Of a stretch of 64,000 bases of DNA, positions 42,701 through 49,870 are shown piece after piece (the stretch's first letter is position 1; the number at the start of each line of letters is the position of its first letter). The stretch is from Methylobacterium bullatum. GTDB taxonomy: Bacteria > Pseudomonadota > Alphaproteobacteria > Rhizobiales > Beijerinckiaceae. Location: positions 780,001 through 844,000 of the forward strand of contig LR743504.1 in assembly GCA_902712845.1 (NCBI GenBank), written 5' to 3'. Position numbers and translations under genes: made by a program. Under the pieces are notes generated by a model, which searched no databases, was not told where the DNA came from, and saw nothing but the letters and a program-made list of their open reading frames with translations.

Positions 42701-45013
42701 GGTGCCGGTATAGGTCCCGTCGCCGTTTTTGGTCAGATCGCCGATGCTCCCGCCGGTGACCGTGACGTCGGTTCGATCGAAATTGGTCGAGGCCTCACTC
42801 AGGGTGAAGGTTACCGTCACGTCCGGAACGTTGACGTTGAGCGTGGCCGCCAAGATATTGATTTCCACCGTCGGCGCCACCGTGTCGACCGTGGCGCCGT
42901 CGGTATTGGAGGCGATGTTGCCGTTGCCCGCCGCATCGGTGAAGGCACCGGCGCCCACGGAGATCGAGACCGGCGTGGTGGAGTCCTCCTCGGCCGTGAA
43001 TGTGCCGGTATAGGTCAGGCCGTCGTCGCTGGCGGTCAGATCGCCGATGCTCCCGCCGGTGACCGTGACGTCGCTCTTGTCGAAGTTGTCCGAGGCCTCG
43101 CCCAGGGTAAAAGTCACCTCAGAGGTCGGGCTGATGATATTGAACGTGTACGCCGGCATATAGACGCTCACCGTCGACGCCACCGTATCGACCGTCGCCG
43201 TGTCGGGGGTGGAGGCGGCATTGGCGTTGCCAGAGTAATCGACGAAGGCTCCGGCGGCCACCGAGACCGAGAGCTCCCCGGTGAAGCTCTCCTCGGCCGT
43301 GACGGTGCCGGTATAGGTCAGGCCGTCGGCGCTGGCGGTCAGACCGTCGATGCTACCGCCGATGACCGTGACGTCGGCCTTATCGAAGTTTGGCGAGGGC
43401 TCGCTTAGGGTGAAGGTCACCGTCGCGGTCCCGTTGCCGATGTTGAACGCATCGCGGTCCAGGTCGATGAGCACCGTCGGCGCCCTCGTGTCGATGGACA
43501 GGGTTTGCGTATAGCCTTCCGAGCCCGGATTGGAGGCAAGATCGGTATACTCCCCGGTGACGGACAGCGTGGTCGAGCCGGCGAATCCCTCCGCCGCCGT
43601 GAAGGTTCCCGTCCAGGTCTTCCCGCCGTTGCTGCCCGTCAAGGTGCCGATCTCGCCGGCATCGTTGGCGATGGCGACATCGCTGGCAGTGAAGCCGGTC
43701 ACCGCCTCGGAGAAGGTGAAGGTCACCTCCGTGGTATTGGAGGTCACGTTGAGGTCGGAGGCCACCACCTCGATGAGGGACACCGTCGGCGCCACCCTGT
43801 CGATGTCCAGGGTGAGCGAACCGCCATCCTCGCCCAAGTTGGTGGCAGAATCGGCATAGTCCCCGGTGACCGACAGCGTCGTCGATCCGGAGAAATCCCC
43901 ATTCGAAAAGAAGGTGCCCGTCCAAGTCGTGCCACCGTCGCCGCTCGACACGTTGCCCATCGTGCCGGCGTCATTGGTGATGGTGACATCACTGGCGGTG
44001 AAGTTTGTCACCGCCTCGGAGAAGGTGAAGGTCACCCGCTCGGAAGCGTCGGTCATGTTGAGATCGGTGTCGGCCGCCGTGATGGAGAGGACGGCAGGCA
44101 CCTCGGTGTCGAAGGTCAGAGTCTCCGAACCGCCAGTCGAGCCCGCGTTGGTCGCAGCATCGGCATAGGCCCCTAGGACGGACAGGGTGGTCGAGCCGGT
44201 GAGACCCACGGGCGCCGTGAAGGTACCCGTCCAGGTCAGGCCATCGTCGGTGGTCGACAAGGTGTCCAGCGAACCCGCGCCGGAGATATCGACATCGCCC
44301 GCGACGAAGCCGGTCACCGCCTCGGAGAAGGTGAAGGTCACCTCCGTGGTGCGGGAGGTCGCGTTGAGGCTGGTCTCGTCCGCCACGATGGAGACAACCG
44401 TCGGCGCCACCGTGTCGACCGTCGCCGTATCGAGGTTGGAGGGTGTGTTGGCGTTGCCCGCCGCATCGGTGAAGGCTCCGGCGTCCACGAGGATCGTGAC
44501 GGGCGCGGTGGAGTCCTCCTCGGCCGTGAATGTGCCGGTATAGGTCAGGCCGTCGGCGCTGGCGGTCAGATTGTCGATGCGACCGCCGGTGACCGTGACG
44601 TCGCCCTTGTCGAAGTCGTCCGAGGCCTCGCTCAAGGTGAAGGTCACCTGCGAGTCCGAGTTGGTATTGCTGAAGGTCGTCGATGCCAGGTTGACGGTCA
44701 CCGTCGGCGCCGCCGTGTCGATGGTCAGTTGGAGCGAACCGCCAGCTTCACCCGCATCGTCATTTTCGTTTTCATAATTGTCGGTGATGGACAGCGTGAT
44801 CTGACCGTCGAAACCTGGGTTCGCAGTGAAGACGCCCTTCCAGACCGTGCCATTGCCCGTCAAGTCGCCCATCGTGCCGGCATTGTTGGGGATGACGACG
44901 TCGTCCGAGTCGAAGCCGATCACCGCCTCGGAGAAGGTGAAGGTCACCTCCGTGGTGTTGGAGGTCGCGTTGAGAACGGGTTCAGCCGCAACGATCGAGA
45001 CAACGGACGCCAT
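36758..45013 (-). CDS. Giant repeat adhesin with bacterial Ig-like modules and an RTX calcium-binding tail
   Basis: 2751 residues. About 23 modules of about 90-110 residues with the pattern VTFTFSEAVTGF...DV...GTFTA...LSIDTxAPTV, typical of Ig-like repeats in large surface adhesins. Other modules (SGTVEAGSTVTVAV; FTGTAEVGATVQLFLDG) resemble a second Ig-like type. The C-terminus has RTX nonapeptides (GNLGDDTYFVDN; LSGGAGNDSYYVDN; LVGGAGNDTFVF) that bind calcium. No N-terminal signal peptide: such proteins leave by a type I secretion system, which is not in this window. A ribosome site (GGAG) precedes the ATG. Probable role: attachment or biofilm. Confidence 0.88.
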   Translation of the reverse strand: MASVVSIVAAEPVLNATSNTTEVTFTFSEAVIGFDSDDVVIPNNAGTMGDLTGNGTVWKGVFTANPGFDGQITLSITDNYENENDDAGEAGGSLQLTIDTAAPTVTVNLASTTFSNTNSDSQVTFTLSEASDDFDKGDVTVTGGRIDNLTASADGLTYTGTFTAEEDSTAPVTILVDAGAFTDAAGNANTPSNLDTATVDTVAPTVVSIVADETSLNATSRTTEVTFTFSEAVTGFVAGDVDISGAGSLDTLSTTDDGLTWTGTFTAPVGLTGSTTLSVLGAYADAATNAGSTGGSETLTFDTEVPAVLSITAADTDLNMTDASERVTFTFSEAVTNFTASDVTITNDAGTMGNVSSGDGGTTWTGTFFSNGDFSGSTTLSVTGDYADSATNLGEDGGSLTLDIDRVAPTVSLIEVVASDLNVTSNTTEVTFTFSEAVTGFTASDVAIANDAGEIGTLTGSNGGKTWTGTFTAAEGFAGSTTLSVTGEYTDLASNPGSEGYTQTLSIDTRAPTVLIDLDRDAFNIGNGTATVTFTLSEPSPNFDKADVTVIGGSIDGLTASADGLTYTGTVTAEESFTGELSVSVAAGAFVDYSGNANAASTPDTATVDTVASTVSVYMPAYTFNIISPTSEVTFTLGEASDNFDKSDVTVTGGSIGDLTASDDGLTYTGTFTAEEDSTTPVSISVGAGAFTDAAGNGNIASNTDGATVDTVAPTVEINILAATLNVNVPDVTVTFTLSEASTNFDRTDVTVTGGSIGDLTKNGDGTYTGTVTADEGFTGELSVSVAAERFNDAAANGNAASLVDTATVDMVAPTVTVDLAADSFNIDNPTSTATFTLSEASTDFPGSDFDASDVTVVGGVIGDLTKNGDGTYTGIVTADEDSTTLLSVSVAAGAFGDMAGNSNTASNLDTATVDTVAPTVVSIVAADTDLNSTSNSTLVTFTFSEAVTGFAKDDVLVTGPGLLGDLETTNGGLTWTGTFTASAGQTGSATLAVSGAYLDASSNPGAVGGLETLTIDTRAPMVTVNLVSTAFSDTNPTSEVTFALTEAVIGFDKSDVTVAGGSIGDLTASDDGMTYTGTVTANPNSTTPVSVSVGLGRFTDAAGNANLGSAPDTATVDRVAPTVTSIVAVDSDLNVNDTSEIVTFTFSEAVTGFTASDVTITGLGSLGTVSSTNGGTIWTGNFIAPGGMVSSTTLSVTGDYFDSASNLGLDGGSETLSIDTQAPTVTVDLVSEAFSDNAATSAVTITLSEISAGFDKTAVTVNGGTLSDLTASLDGLTYTGIVTADQNSTEPVSIYVSTGAFTDVAGNANAPSMSDNATVDTVNPTVALLTISDDTGASGSDLLTRDRSLSVSGTVEAGSTVTVAVLDLGGNPVLVNGAPVTLVATVTGGTFTTASTPSLLDGSYIFRATATDGVGNTTTSDLSPVRVDNTTALPTFALATASDTGVSATDLLTKHTTPAFTGTAEVGATVQLFLDGSEIGTAVVDLNGSYTLAFADSDLNGTPLTDGSYTLTALVTDLAGNTKLSPTVKTFTVDATAPTATVVIVDGSFSDGNLTSKVTFSFTEAVDPASLIVNATGGSIEPGSLVVADDGLSATATFIATDNSTTDATVTLAAFKDLAGNAGTSTASTAVPVDTVNPTVGIAFDKISFNDGNLTSTVTFSFSEAVDTDSLDAIATGGTIDMETLVFTNGGRTATATFTADEDSTTDATVTLTAFKDLVGNAGTSTPSAPVPVDTLNPTVGIAFDEASLSDGTPSSTVTFTFSEAVDAGSLDVSATGGTIDMETLVFTDGGLTAKATFTATEGSTTDAKVTLTAFKDLVGNAGASTASDPVAVDTVNPTVISITAADQSLNVAGNTTTVTFTFSEAVEGFEASDVAYDTSTGTLGALTSDDNITWTGEFTAKLGITGTATLSIGGNGADYTDLVGNTGVQGGSLSLTIDTAPPTIGGFTISTDNGQSGTDKITRDNTLSVSGSVSGVASGTDVHVAVMDGDELVTTLTGGVLNGSFTTNVSPILASPGALGRNYTFVASVMDANGNITTESFNATIDRATTVATIGLASGSDQGVPGDGITSNATPDFFGTAEAGATVDVFLDGELLGTAVANESGQFLVSFAESGLDPLSNGTYTLTTSSTDIAGNTKQDTVGTTFTIDRTAPTATITLSDTSLVVGETATVTITFSEAVAGFGLEDLVSGNGVLSALTGPTAGQNGSVVYTATLTPTANSEDSTNVVTLSTQYTDVAGNTGTTASTGNFTVDTLAPTVLTVSVSGAGITDGSGTLVTGQIVSFTLAMSEAVIVSNGGALVLTLSNGTTALYSQEKSTGTSLVFDYTVLVDQISSDLAITGVSLNGASIADVSGNPFDISGTAVNPAGTLTIDGYTGTSGSETFRGTTGAETFTGLGGADTYIIDNIGDLVIESPGGDTDTVRTSVNFTLGAGQGIEVLRGFGIVGLALTGNEFDNRIVGTSGNDVIDGKAGIDALFGNLGDDTYFVDNAGDQVTEAAQAGNDTVQASVSYTLKAGQEIETLEGSGSTGLTLTGNNFANRIVGTEGNDILDGKTGADTLSGGAGNDSYYVDNVNDHVIETTGTDTVYASVSYALESGVEIEALRAFGSNALTLTGNEFANTIVGGAAKDVIVGGLGQDTLVGGAGNDTFVFKTVSDSGTGTANRDAILDFKVGFDHIDLSVIQAVSGAATDQSFSFIEGAFTKHKGELHAVASGISTIIEGDVDGNGKADFQIVLRGTIEALHANDFIL
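39480..40380 (-). repeat. Near-identical 300-bp tandem repeats inside the adhesin
   Basis: Three consecutive modules repeat with an exact 300-base period. For example TCTCCATATCGATGGTGCCG starts at 39661 and 39961, and ACGCGATCCCCACCGTCGGG at 39781 and 40081. High identity at DNA level implies recent duplication and allows length change by recombination. Confidence 0.75.
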
Positions 45014-45218
45014 GACGATTCACTCCAGAAAAATTGGGTCGACGACGGGTCCCGAGCAATCGGTCTCGGACATAGTCAGCCGAAAAACACGACGTCATGA
45101 AGTATCATCGAGCCCGCGAGCAATGATTGCCCTGGCCGGACCAAATCGAAGACCCCATCCGCATCGCATGAGCGGGAATTGCGACTGCTGGATAGAACAA
45201 AGAATCCGGCGGCACATC

Positions 45219-45275
45219 CCTCATATGAGTGAGGGTGGAAGTTTTTATTGATTTTCGCGCACCCCTCATATGAGG
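45219..45275 (-). promoter_or_regulatory. Paired CTCATATGAG palindromes upstream of the adhesin
   Basis: CTCATATGAG at 45220-45229 and CCTCATATGAGG at 45264-45275, centres 45 bases apart, each part of a longer direct repeat that reads CTCATATGAGGGRTGYGC on the minus strand. They lie 207-262 bases before the ATG in an AT-rich leader (45014-45378) that has no gene, and are probably operators. Confidence 0.5.
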
Positions 45276-45378
45276 TATTGTGTCTTCCCGAAGACATTGA
45301 ATAGATAATTCCCAAAAAATCGGGAAATAATCACCTAGATATTCATTGAATATTAATTTTTATCAATTAAAATGATCT

Positions 45379-45792
45379 TTAATATCCCTGCAGGCGCACT
45401 TCAAACATCTTCTTCTTGGTGACGCAGGATCGGAAGAGAATGCGTGTCTCGGCATATCTGACGGACGGATCGTCGCGATCTTGGTCCGCTCGCCCGAGAT
45501 GGACCATGACGCCGAGCAGGCGCGATGGTATCTGGACAAAGGCTTTGGGTCGTGTGACCAGCAGGGCTTGATGTGTCCATCGCTGGACGCCGCGAAGACG
45601 TGGATTGCCACTCAATTGCGCATAAGCCCAATAGCTGGTGGGATCGATCTCAATCAATTTGCCATCATATGTTATGGCAAATTTACTTAACAGGCTCCAA
45701 TGAATGCCCAATATTGCGCATCTAGGGTTTGAACCGAACCAAGATATTGCTGGGGCTGTAGTTTTGTGATTCACGACCTTCGTTTGCAGCAC
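45379..45792 (-). CDS. Hypothetical protein, possibly truncated
   Basis: 137 residues, no recognised family. The middle (ITYDGKLIEIDPTSYWAYAQ; LLGVMVHLGRADQDRDDPS) looks like real protein. Ends in an AT-rich region. The start lies 8 bases from an opposite-strand transposase remnant, so its true N-terminus may have been cut off. Confidence 0.35.
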   Translation of the reverse strand: MLQTKVVNHKTTAPAISWFGSNPRCAILGIHWSLLSKFAITYDGKLIEIDPTSYWAYAQLSGNPRLRGVQRWTHQALLVTRPKAFVQIPSRLLGVMVHLGRADQDRDDPSVRYAETRILFRSCVTKKKMFEVRLQGY

Positions 45793-45799
45793 GGAGGCG

Positions 45800-46137
45800 A
45801 TGATAGCGGACCTGTTCTGGCCCTCGGATGATCAGTGGACGGTGATCGCGCCGTTCATTCCGGTCAACCAGCCCGGCCCGAGCGCAAGGACGACCGGAGG
45901 ATCATTTCTGGCATCCTGAATGTGCTCACCTCGGTCTGCCGCTGGCGGGACTGCCCGGGGGAGTACGGTCCGCGCACCAGGGTCTACAACCGGTTCGACA
46001 GGTGGTCCCGGCGCGGGTTCCGGCGGGCGATGCTGGCCTCCCTGGCCAAGCGCGACCGCAAGTGCAGGATCCGCCACGACAAGCGCCGCTACGGTCGCTC
46101 CGGCGGTCGATGGGCATCGGCGCCCCTGCAGACCTGA
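45800..46137 (+). pseudogene. IS5-family transposase remnant, frameshifted
   Basis: Begins like an IS5/IS1031-type transposase (IADLFWPSDDQWTVIAPFIP) and, after a frameshift near 45880, continues DDRRIISGILNVLTSVCRWR, then a YGPRTRVYNRFDRWSRRG block. The catalytic half is absent. Non-functional. Confidence 0.8.
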
Positions 46138-46231
46138 GCGGCGTCGGTGCGGGGACAAAGCACATTGGCCGCCGGGGAATCGCCTCGCAACGCCGAGAGG
46201 GTCGCCCGCGATCCTTTAATTAGACCCGGCC

Positions 46232-46426
46232 CTACCGGTCCCGATCCGCTTCGAGCTGCTTCATGAGTTCGGCAAGGCGTGGGTCCAACGGCTCGTCGAT
46301 GACCGGCTCATAGAGGGCCTGCAATTCTTCGCCGAGACGCCGCCGGGTCGTCTCGGTCAATGCGCTGTTCAGATCCGTAGCACGGGGCCTGGGCCAACTG
46401 GGCTCACGGTATTCCTCGATGCGCAT
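46232..46426 (-). CDS. NepR-family anti-sigma factor
   Basis: 64 residues with the NepR core LGEELQALYEPVIDEPLDPR, then LAELMKQLE, matching the LGxxLRxxYxxVVxEPxPxR pattern. NepR binds the ECF sigma factor EcfG (sigma EcfG) and releases it when PhyR is phosphorylated, controlling the alphaproteobacterial general stress response. The ATG has GGGAG upstream. Neither ecfG nor phyR is within this window, so this is a solitary paralogue; its sigma partner must be encoded elsewhere. Confidence 0.82.
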   Translation of the reverse strand: MRIEEYREPSWPRPRATDLNSALTETTRRRLGEELQALYEPVIDEPLDPRLAELMKQLEADRDR

Positions 46427-46964
46427 CCCAACTCCCTCTCTGACACGAAGACTGTAAACGCGAAGGCCGACGATAGGTTCATATGTCGCGCCTCATGGGG
46501 AATGGTCTCCCTCCGGCGGAGAGACCGGGCGCCCTGGACATGAGTTCCTTCGCGGCACCGGCAGCCTTGGGCGAGGGCATCTCCGAGCAGAACTCCGCGC
46601 CCTTGTCGATCGGAGAGCCGCAACAGAAGATTCGTGGGAGGCGCCGAACTGCCATCTCAGCTGCGCCGATGACCGTCGAACGAGCTTGCCGCAGGAATAA
46701 CGAGAGCGGCTGTCGAAGTCGAATGATGTCAGCGCGCCCGGCAATCGCGGATGAGCGAAATATCGACCACTCCCATAGCCCAGGCGAATCCGCTATTCCT
46801 GGCGTTTTAGCCTTGTCTGAAATTTGTACGGGCTTGTTACTCGATATCGTCTCTCAACATATTCTTATGAGATATTTGAGTTGGCGATTGATGCTTGCAT
46901 TGTCACCTGGGCTGGTTAGGCTTCGGCGAATCACCCCGCTTCGGAATCGCCCTCCCATCGCCGT
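46427..46964. other. Non-coding stretch upstream of the five-gene cluster
   Basis: 538 bases with one long open frame (plus strand, from 46483) that has no ribosome site, biased composition or family. The promoter of the five-gene cluster must lie here, probably within the AT-rich 46780-46900 part. Confidence 0.4.
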
Positions 46965-48320
46965 ATGAGCCTCACCTCCACGCAAATCCTCGACCTCGCT
47001 CCCGATGCGTCGAGCCGCAAGGCCGGGCAGGATCAGGCGAAGGCGGCCAAGTGGAGCGGGCTCGGGCGGGCGGGCGACGTCGTCTGGGGCGAGATCAAGG
47101 GAAGCGGAGCGAATCCCTATCGCACGGTGGCCGATCTCGCCGGTCCGGCCTCGAAATGCGCCTGCCCGAGCCGGAAATTTCCCTGCAAGCACGCAATCGG
47201 CCTGATGCTGGTGGATGCCGCTGCGCCGATCTCCGAGACCGAACCGCCGGATTGGGTCGCCGCCTGGATCCGGGGGCGCGAGAGCCGCGCCGTCTCCGCC
47301 GAAGCGCGATCCCAGCAAGCCTCCGCCCCCGTCGACGAAAAGGGGCAGGCCAAGCGCCGTCAGGCCCGCGAGGACAAGGTCTCGGCGGCCCTCGGCGAAC
47401 TCGATCTCTGGCTCGGCGACCTGATGCGACGCGGTCTCGCAACGGTGCGGCGCGAGCCCTATGCCTTCTGGGATCGCATGGCGGGACGCCTCGTCGATGG
47501 ACAGGCCCCGGGCCTCGCCCGCAGGGTCCGGGCCATGCCGGGCCTCGTCGCGGCCGCGCCCGGCTCTGCCGCACGTCCGGAAGCGGCCTTTGCCCTCGCC
47601 CTCGGCCGCCTGTCCCTGCTGGCCCGGGCCGCCCGGCGTCTGGACCGGCTCACGCCCGAACAGGCAGCGGGCGTCCGCGCGGCCATCGGCTATCCCGTGA
47701 CCGCCGAGGAGATGGCGGCACGTCCGGGTCTCGTCGACGAGTGGGCCGTCCTCGCCCATACGGTGGAGGACGAGGACAAGCTCGCCGCCCGCACCGTCTG
47801 GCTCGCCGGACGGACGAGTGGCGCCATGGCCCAGGTCGTCGAGTACGGCACATCCGGTTCGCCGCTGCCGCCGGTCCCGGCGGCGGGGCAGGATTTCTCG
47901 GGCGCCCTCGCCTTCCATCCCGGCGATCCGCCGCTCAGGGCCGTCTTTCGCGATGGACGCGCCGGGCCGGGGCCGGCCGGCGCCCTGCCCGGCGCGACGA
48001 GCGTCGCCGAGGCCCTCGACGGGTTCGCCGGGGCCCTGGCGAGGGCGCCGTGGATCGACCGCTGGCCGGTCCGGCTGTCCGGCCTGCGCCTCGGACATCT
48101 GGCGGATGGCGCCATGGGGGCGGGTGACGCCACCGGCTGTTTCACCCTCGCCGATTCCGCACATGTCCCCCCTCTGATGGCGGTGGCGGCGGGGGGCCCT
48201 GTCGATCTCTTCGGGCTCTATGACGGGTTCGCGCTGGCCCCCCTGGCCATGGTGGCCGACGGGCATCTCTACGCGGTCCCGGCCCAGGATCCCCGGCCGA
48301 TCCTGGTAAGGGCGGCCTGA
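46965..48320 (+). CDS. SWIM zinc-finger protein
   Basis: 451 residues. The SWIM motif is at residues 65-76: Cys65-x-Cys67-x6-Cys74-x-His76 (CACPSRKFPCKH). SWIM domains bind zinc and contact DNA or protein. The rest is helical with a large alanine-rich middle and a glycine-rich C-terminal region, no catalytic motif. It is the first gene of a five-gene cluster and its stop overlaps the next start (TGATG). Probably the recognition or adaptor part of a complex with the MoxR ATPase and VWA protein below. Confidence 0.85.
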   Translation: MSLTSTQILDLAPDASSRKAGQDQAKAAKWSGLGRAGDVVWGEIKGSGANPYRTVADLAGPASKCACPSRKFPCKHAIGLMLVDAAAPISETEPPDWVAAWIRGRESRAVSAEARSQQASAPVDEKGQAKRRQAREDKVSAALGELDLWLGDLMRRGLATVRREPYAFWDRMAGRLVDGQAPGLARRVRAMPGLVAAAPGSAARPEAAFALALGRLSLLARAARRLDRLTPEQAAGVRAAIGYPVTAEEMAARPGLVDEWAVLAHTVEDEDKLAARTVWLAGRTSGAMAQVVEYGTSGSPLPPVPAAGQDFSGALAFHPGDPPLRAVFRDGRAGPGPAGALPGATSVAEALDGFAGALARAPWIDRWPVRLSGLRLGHLADGAMGAGDATGCFTLADSAHVPPLMAVAAGGPVDLFGLYDGFALAPLAMVADGHLYAVPAQDPRPILVRAA

Positions 48321-49867
48321 TGAGCCTCGGCGTCTCCGCCCCCGACGATTGGGACTCGGCCCTCGTCTCCGCCCTGCTGGGGGCCGACCGTTCCCCCGCC
48401 CCCGCCGAACTCGAGACGGTCGCCGGCGCGCTTCCTCGCGCAGAGCCGGGCATGGCCCTGCTGGCGCGGGTCGCGGTCGCGGGCATCCACCATCTCGCGG
48501 GCAGCGGCTTTCCCCCCGACGCCTTCACGCCGGCTCCGCCGTGCCAGCCGAAGGGCCGGCCCTGCCCGCCTGACGCGGCGGCGCGGCTCGGGCTGCTCCT
48601 CGCCGCGGGCACGGAGGCGCGGGGCCGCGTGAGGGAATGGTGCGAGATCGCGGCGGAGCGGGGCATGCGCGCTCCGCCCTGGCTGCTCCCCGCCCTCGCG
48701 CCCTACCGGCGCGAGTGGGAAGAGACCATCGACGCGGTCGCGGGCGAGGAGCTCGCCTGGCTGGACGCGGCCTGTTCCGCCCGAGGCGCCGAGACGGCGA
48801 CGTCGGCCCCGGACGGCGCGGAGGCGAGCCCCGCCGAGCGCCACACCGCCTTCGCCGCCTTCCGCCTGCGCGATCCGGAAGGAGCCCGCGCCGAACTGGA
48901 GGCTGGGTTCCGCGCCGAGAAGGCGGACATGCGTGAGCGCCTCGTCTATATCCTGGAGATCGGCCTGTCTGAGGCGGACGCGCCCTTTCTCGAAACCTGC
49001 CTGGACGATCGCGCGGGCGGCGTGCGCGCGGCAGCGAGGGGCCTGCTGCCGCGCCTCACCCACTCGCTCCTCGCCTCCCGCATGGCGGCGCGGGCGCGAA
49101 CCGCCCTCGTGGTCGAAAGCAGCCGAAAGCTCCTCGGCGGGATGAAACACACTCTGGTGGTCACGCTGCCGGAGGAATCTCCGACCCTTGCCCGGGACGG
49201 GATCGAGCCGAACGCGTACGAGCGGAGGCGCGGCGGCGCGAGGGCCGGTCTGCTCGATAGCGTCATCGGCGCCGCTCCCCTCCACGCCTTCGCCGAGCAT
49301 CCGCCGAGGCTCTGGATCGAACTGGCCCTGCGCAGCGAGTGGCCGATGCAGATCGTCGATGGTCTTCTCACCGCCGCGCGCCGCGAGCGCGACCTCGACT
49401 GGGTACGGGCGATGGCCTCGGTGCTGGCCGAGGCGGCCGCCGGGCGCCTCTCCGGCATCGAGCCCGGCGATGCCCTCCGTGAGACCTGGGCCAGTGCCGT
49501 GCGGTTGCTTCCCGCCGCGGAATGGGAGGCGACGGTGACGCAGATCCTCCGCGAGGGGGAGATCGATACGATCCTGACCCTGCTGCGGCAGACGCCCTCA
49601 TCCCTGTCGGATGCCTTCACGGCGGCCCTCCTCGATTGGCTCGCCGCGGTGACGCGGACCTCGCAATCCGACCGCAAGGACCTCGCCTCCGCTTACCTGC
49701 TCACCCGCCTCGCCGAACGGGCCTGGCCCGACGAGGACCAAGCGGCATCCGCCGCCGCCATCCTCGCCCGGCTGCCGGACGAGGCCGAGGACAACCTGCG
49801 CCGGCAGATCGAGGATTTCGCCGAAACCCTCGCGTTGCGCGCCACCATCCGACGGGAGTTCGCCTGA
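48320..49867 (+). CDS. DUF5691 family protein
   Basis: 515 residues. The sequence is helical throughout (AAERGMRAPPWLLPALAPYR; SDAFTAALLDWLAAVTRTSQ), with a repeat-like central part (AELEAGFRAEKADMRERLVY) resembling HEAT-type scaffolds. The family has no known biochemistry; I recognise it by its constant place beside SWIM, MoxR, DUF5682 and VWA genes. It starts at the ATG overlapping the SWIM stop and ends 3 bases before moxR. Confidence 0.72.
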   Translation: MSLGVSAPDDWDSALVSALLGADRSPAPAELETVAGALPRAEPGMALLARVAVAGIHHLAGSGFPPDAFTPAPPCQPKGRPCPPDAAARLGLLLAAGTEARGRVREWCEIAAERGMRAPPWLLPALAPYRREWEETIDAVAGEELAWLDAACSARGAETATSAPDGAEASPAERHTAFAAFRLRDPEGARAELEAGFRAEKADMRERLVYILEIGLSEADAPFLETCLDDRAGGVRAAARGLLPRLTHSLLASRMAARARTALVVESSRKLLGGMKHTLVVTLPEESPTLARDGIEPNAYERRRGGARAGLLDSVIGAAPLHAFAEHPPRLWIELALRSEWPMQIVDGLLTAARRERDLDWVRAMASVLAEAAAGRLSGIEPGDALRETWASAVRLLPAAEWEATVTQILREGEIDTILTLLRQTPSSLSDAFTAALLDWLAAVTRTSQSDRKDLASAYLLTRLAERAWPDEDQAASAAAILARLPDEAEDNLRRQIEDFAETLALRATIRREFA

Positions 49868-49870
49868 GGC

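Noticed and set aside
13427..46231. Right attachment repeat of the tRNA-Phe island
   Set aside because: No copy of the tRNA-Phe 3' end was found in this stretch by eye.
46483..46968. 161-codon plus-strand open frame before the SWIM gene
   Set aside because: No ribosome site, no family pattern, and it crosses into the SWIM start out of phase.
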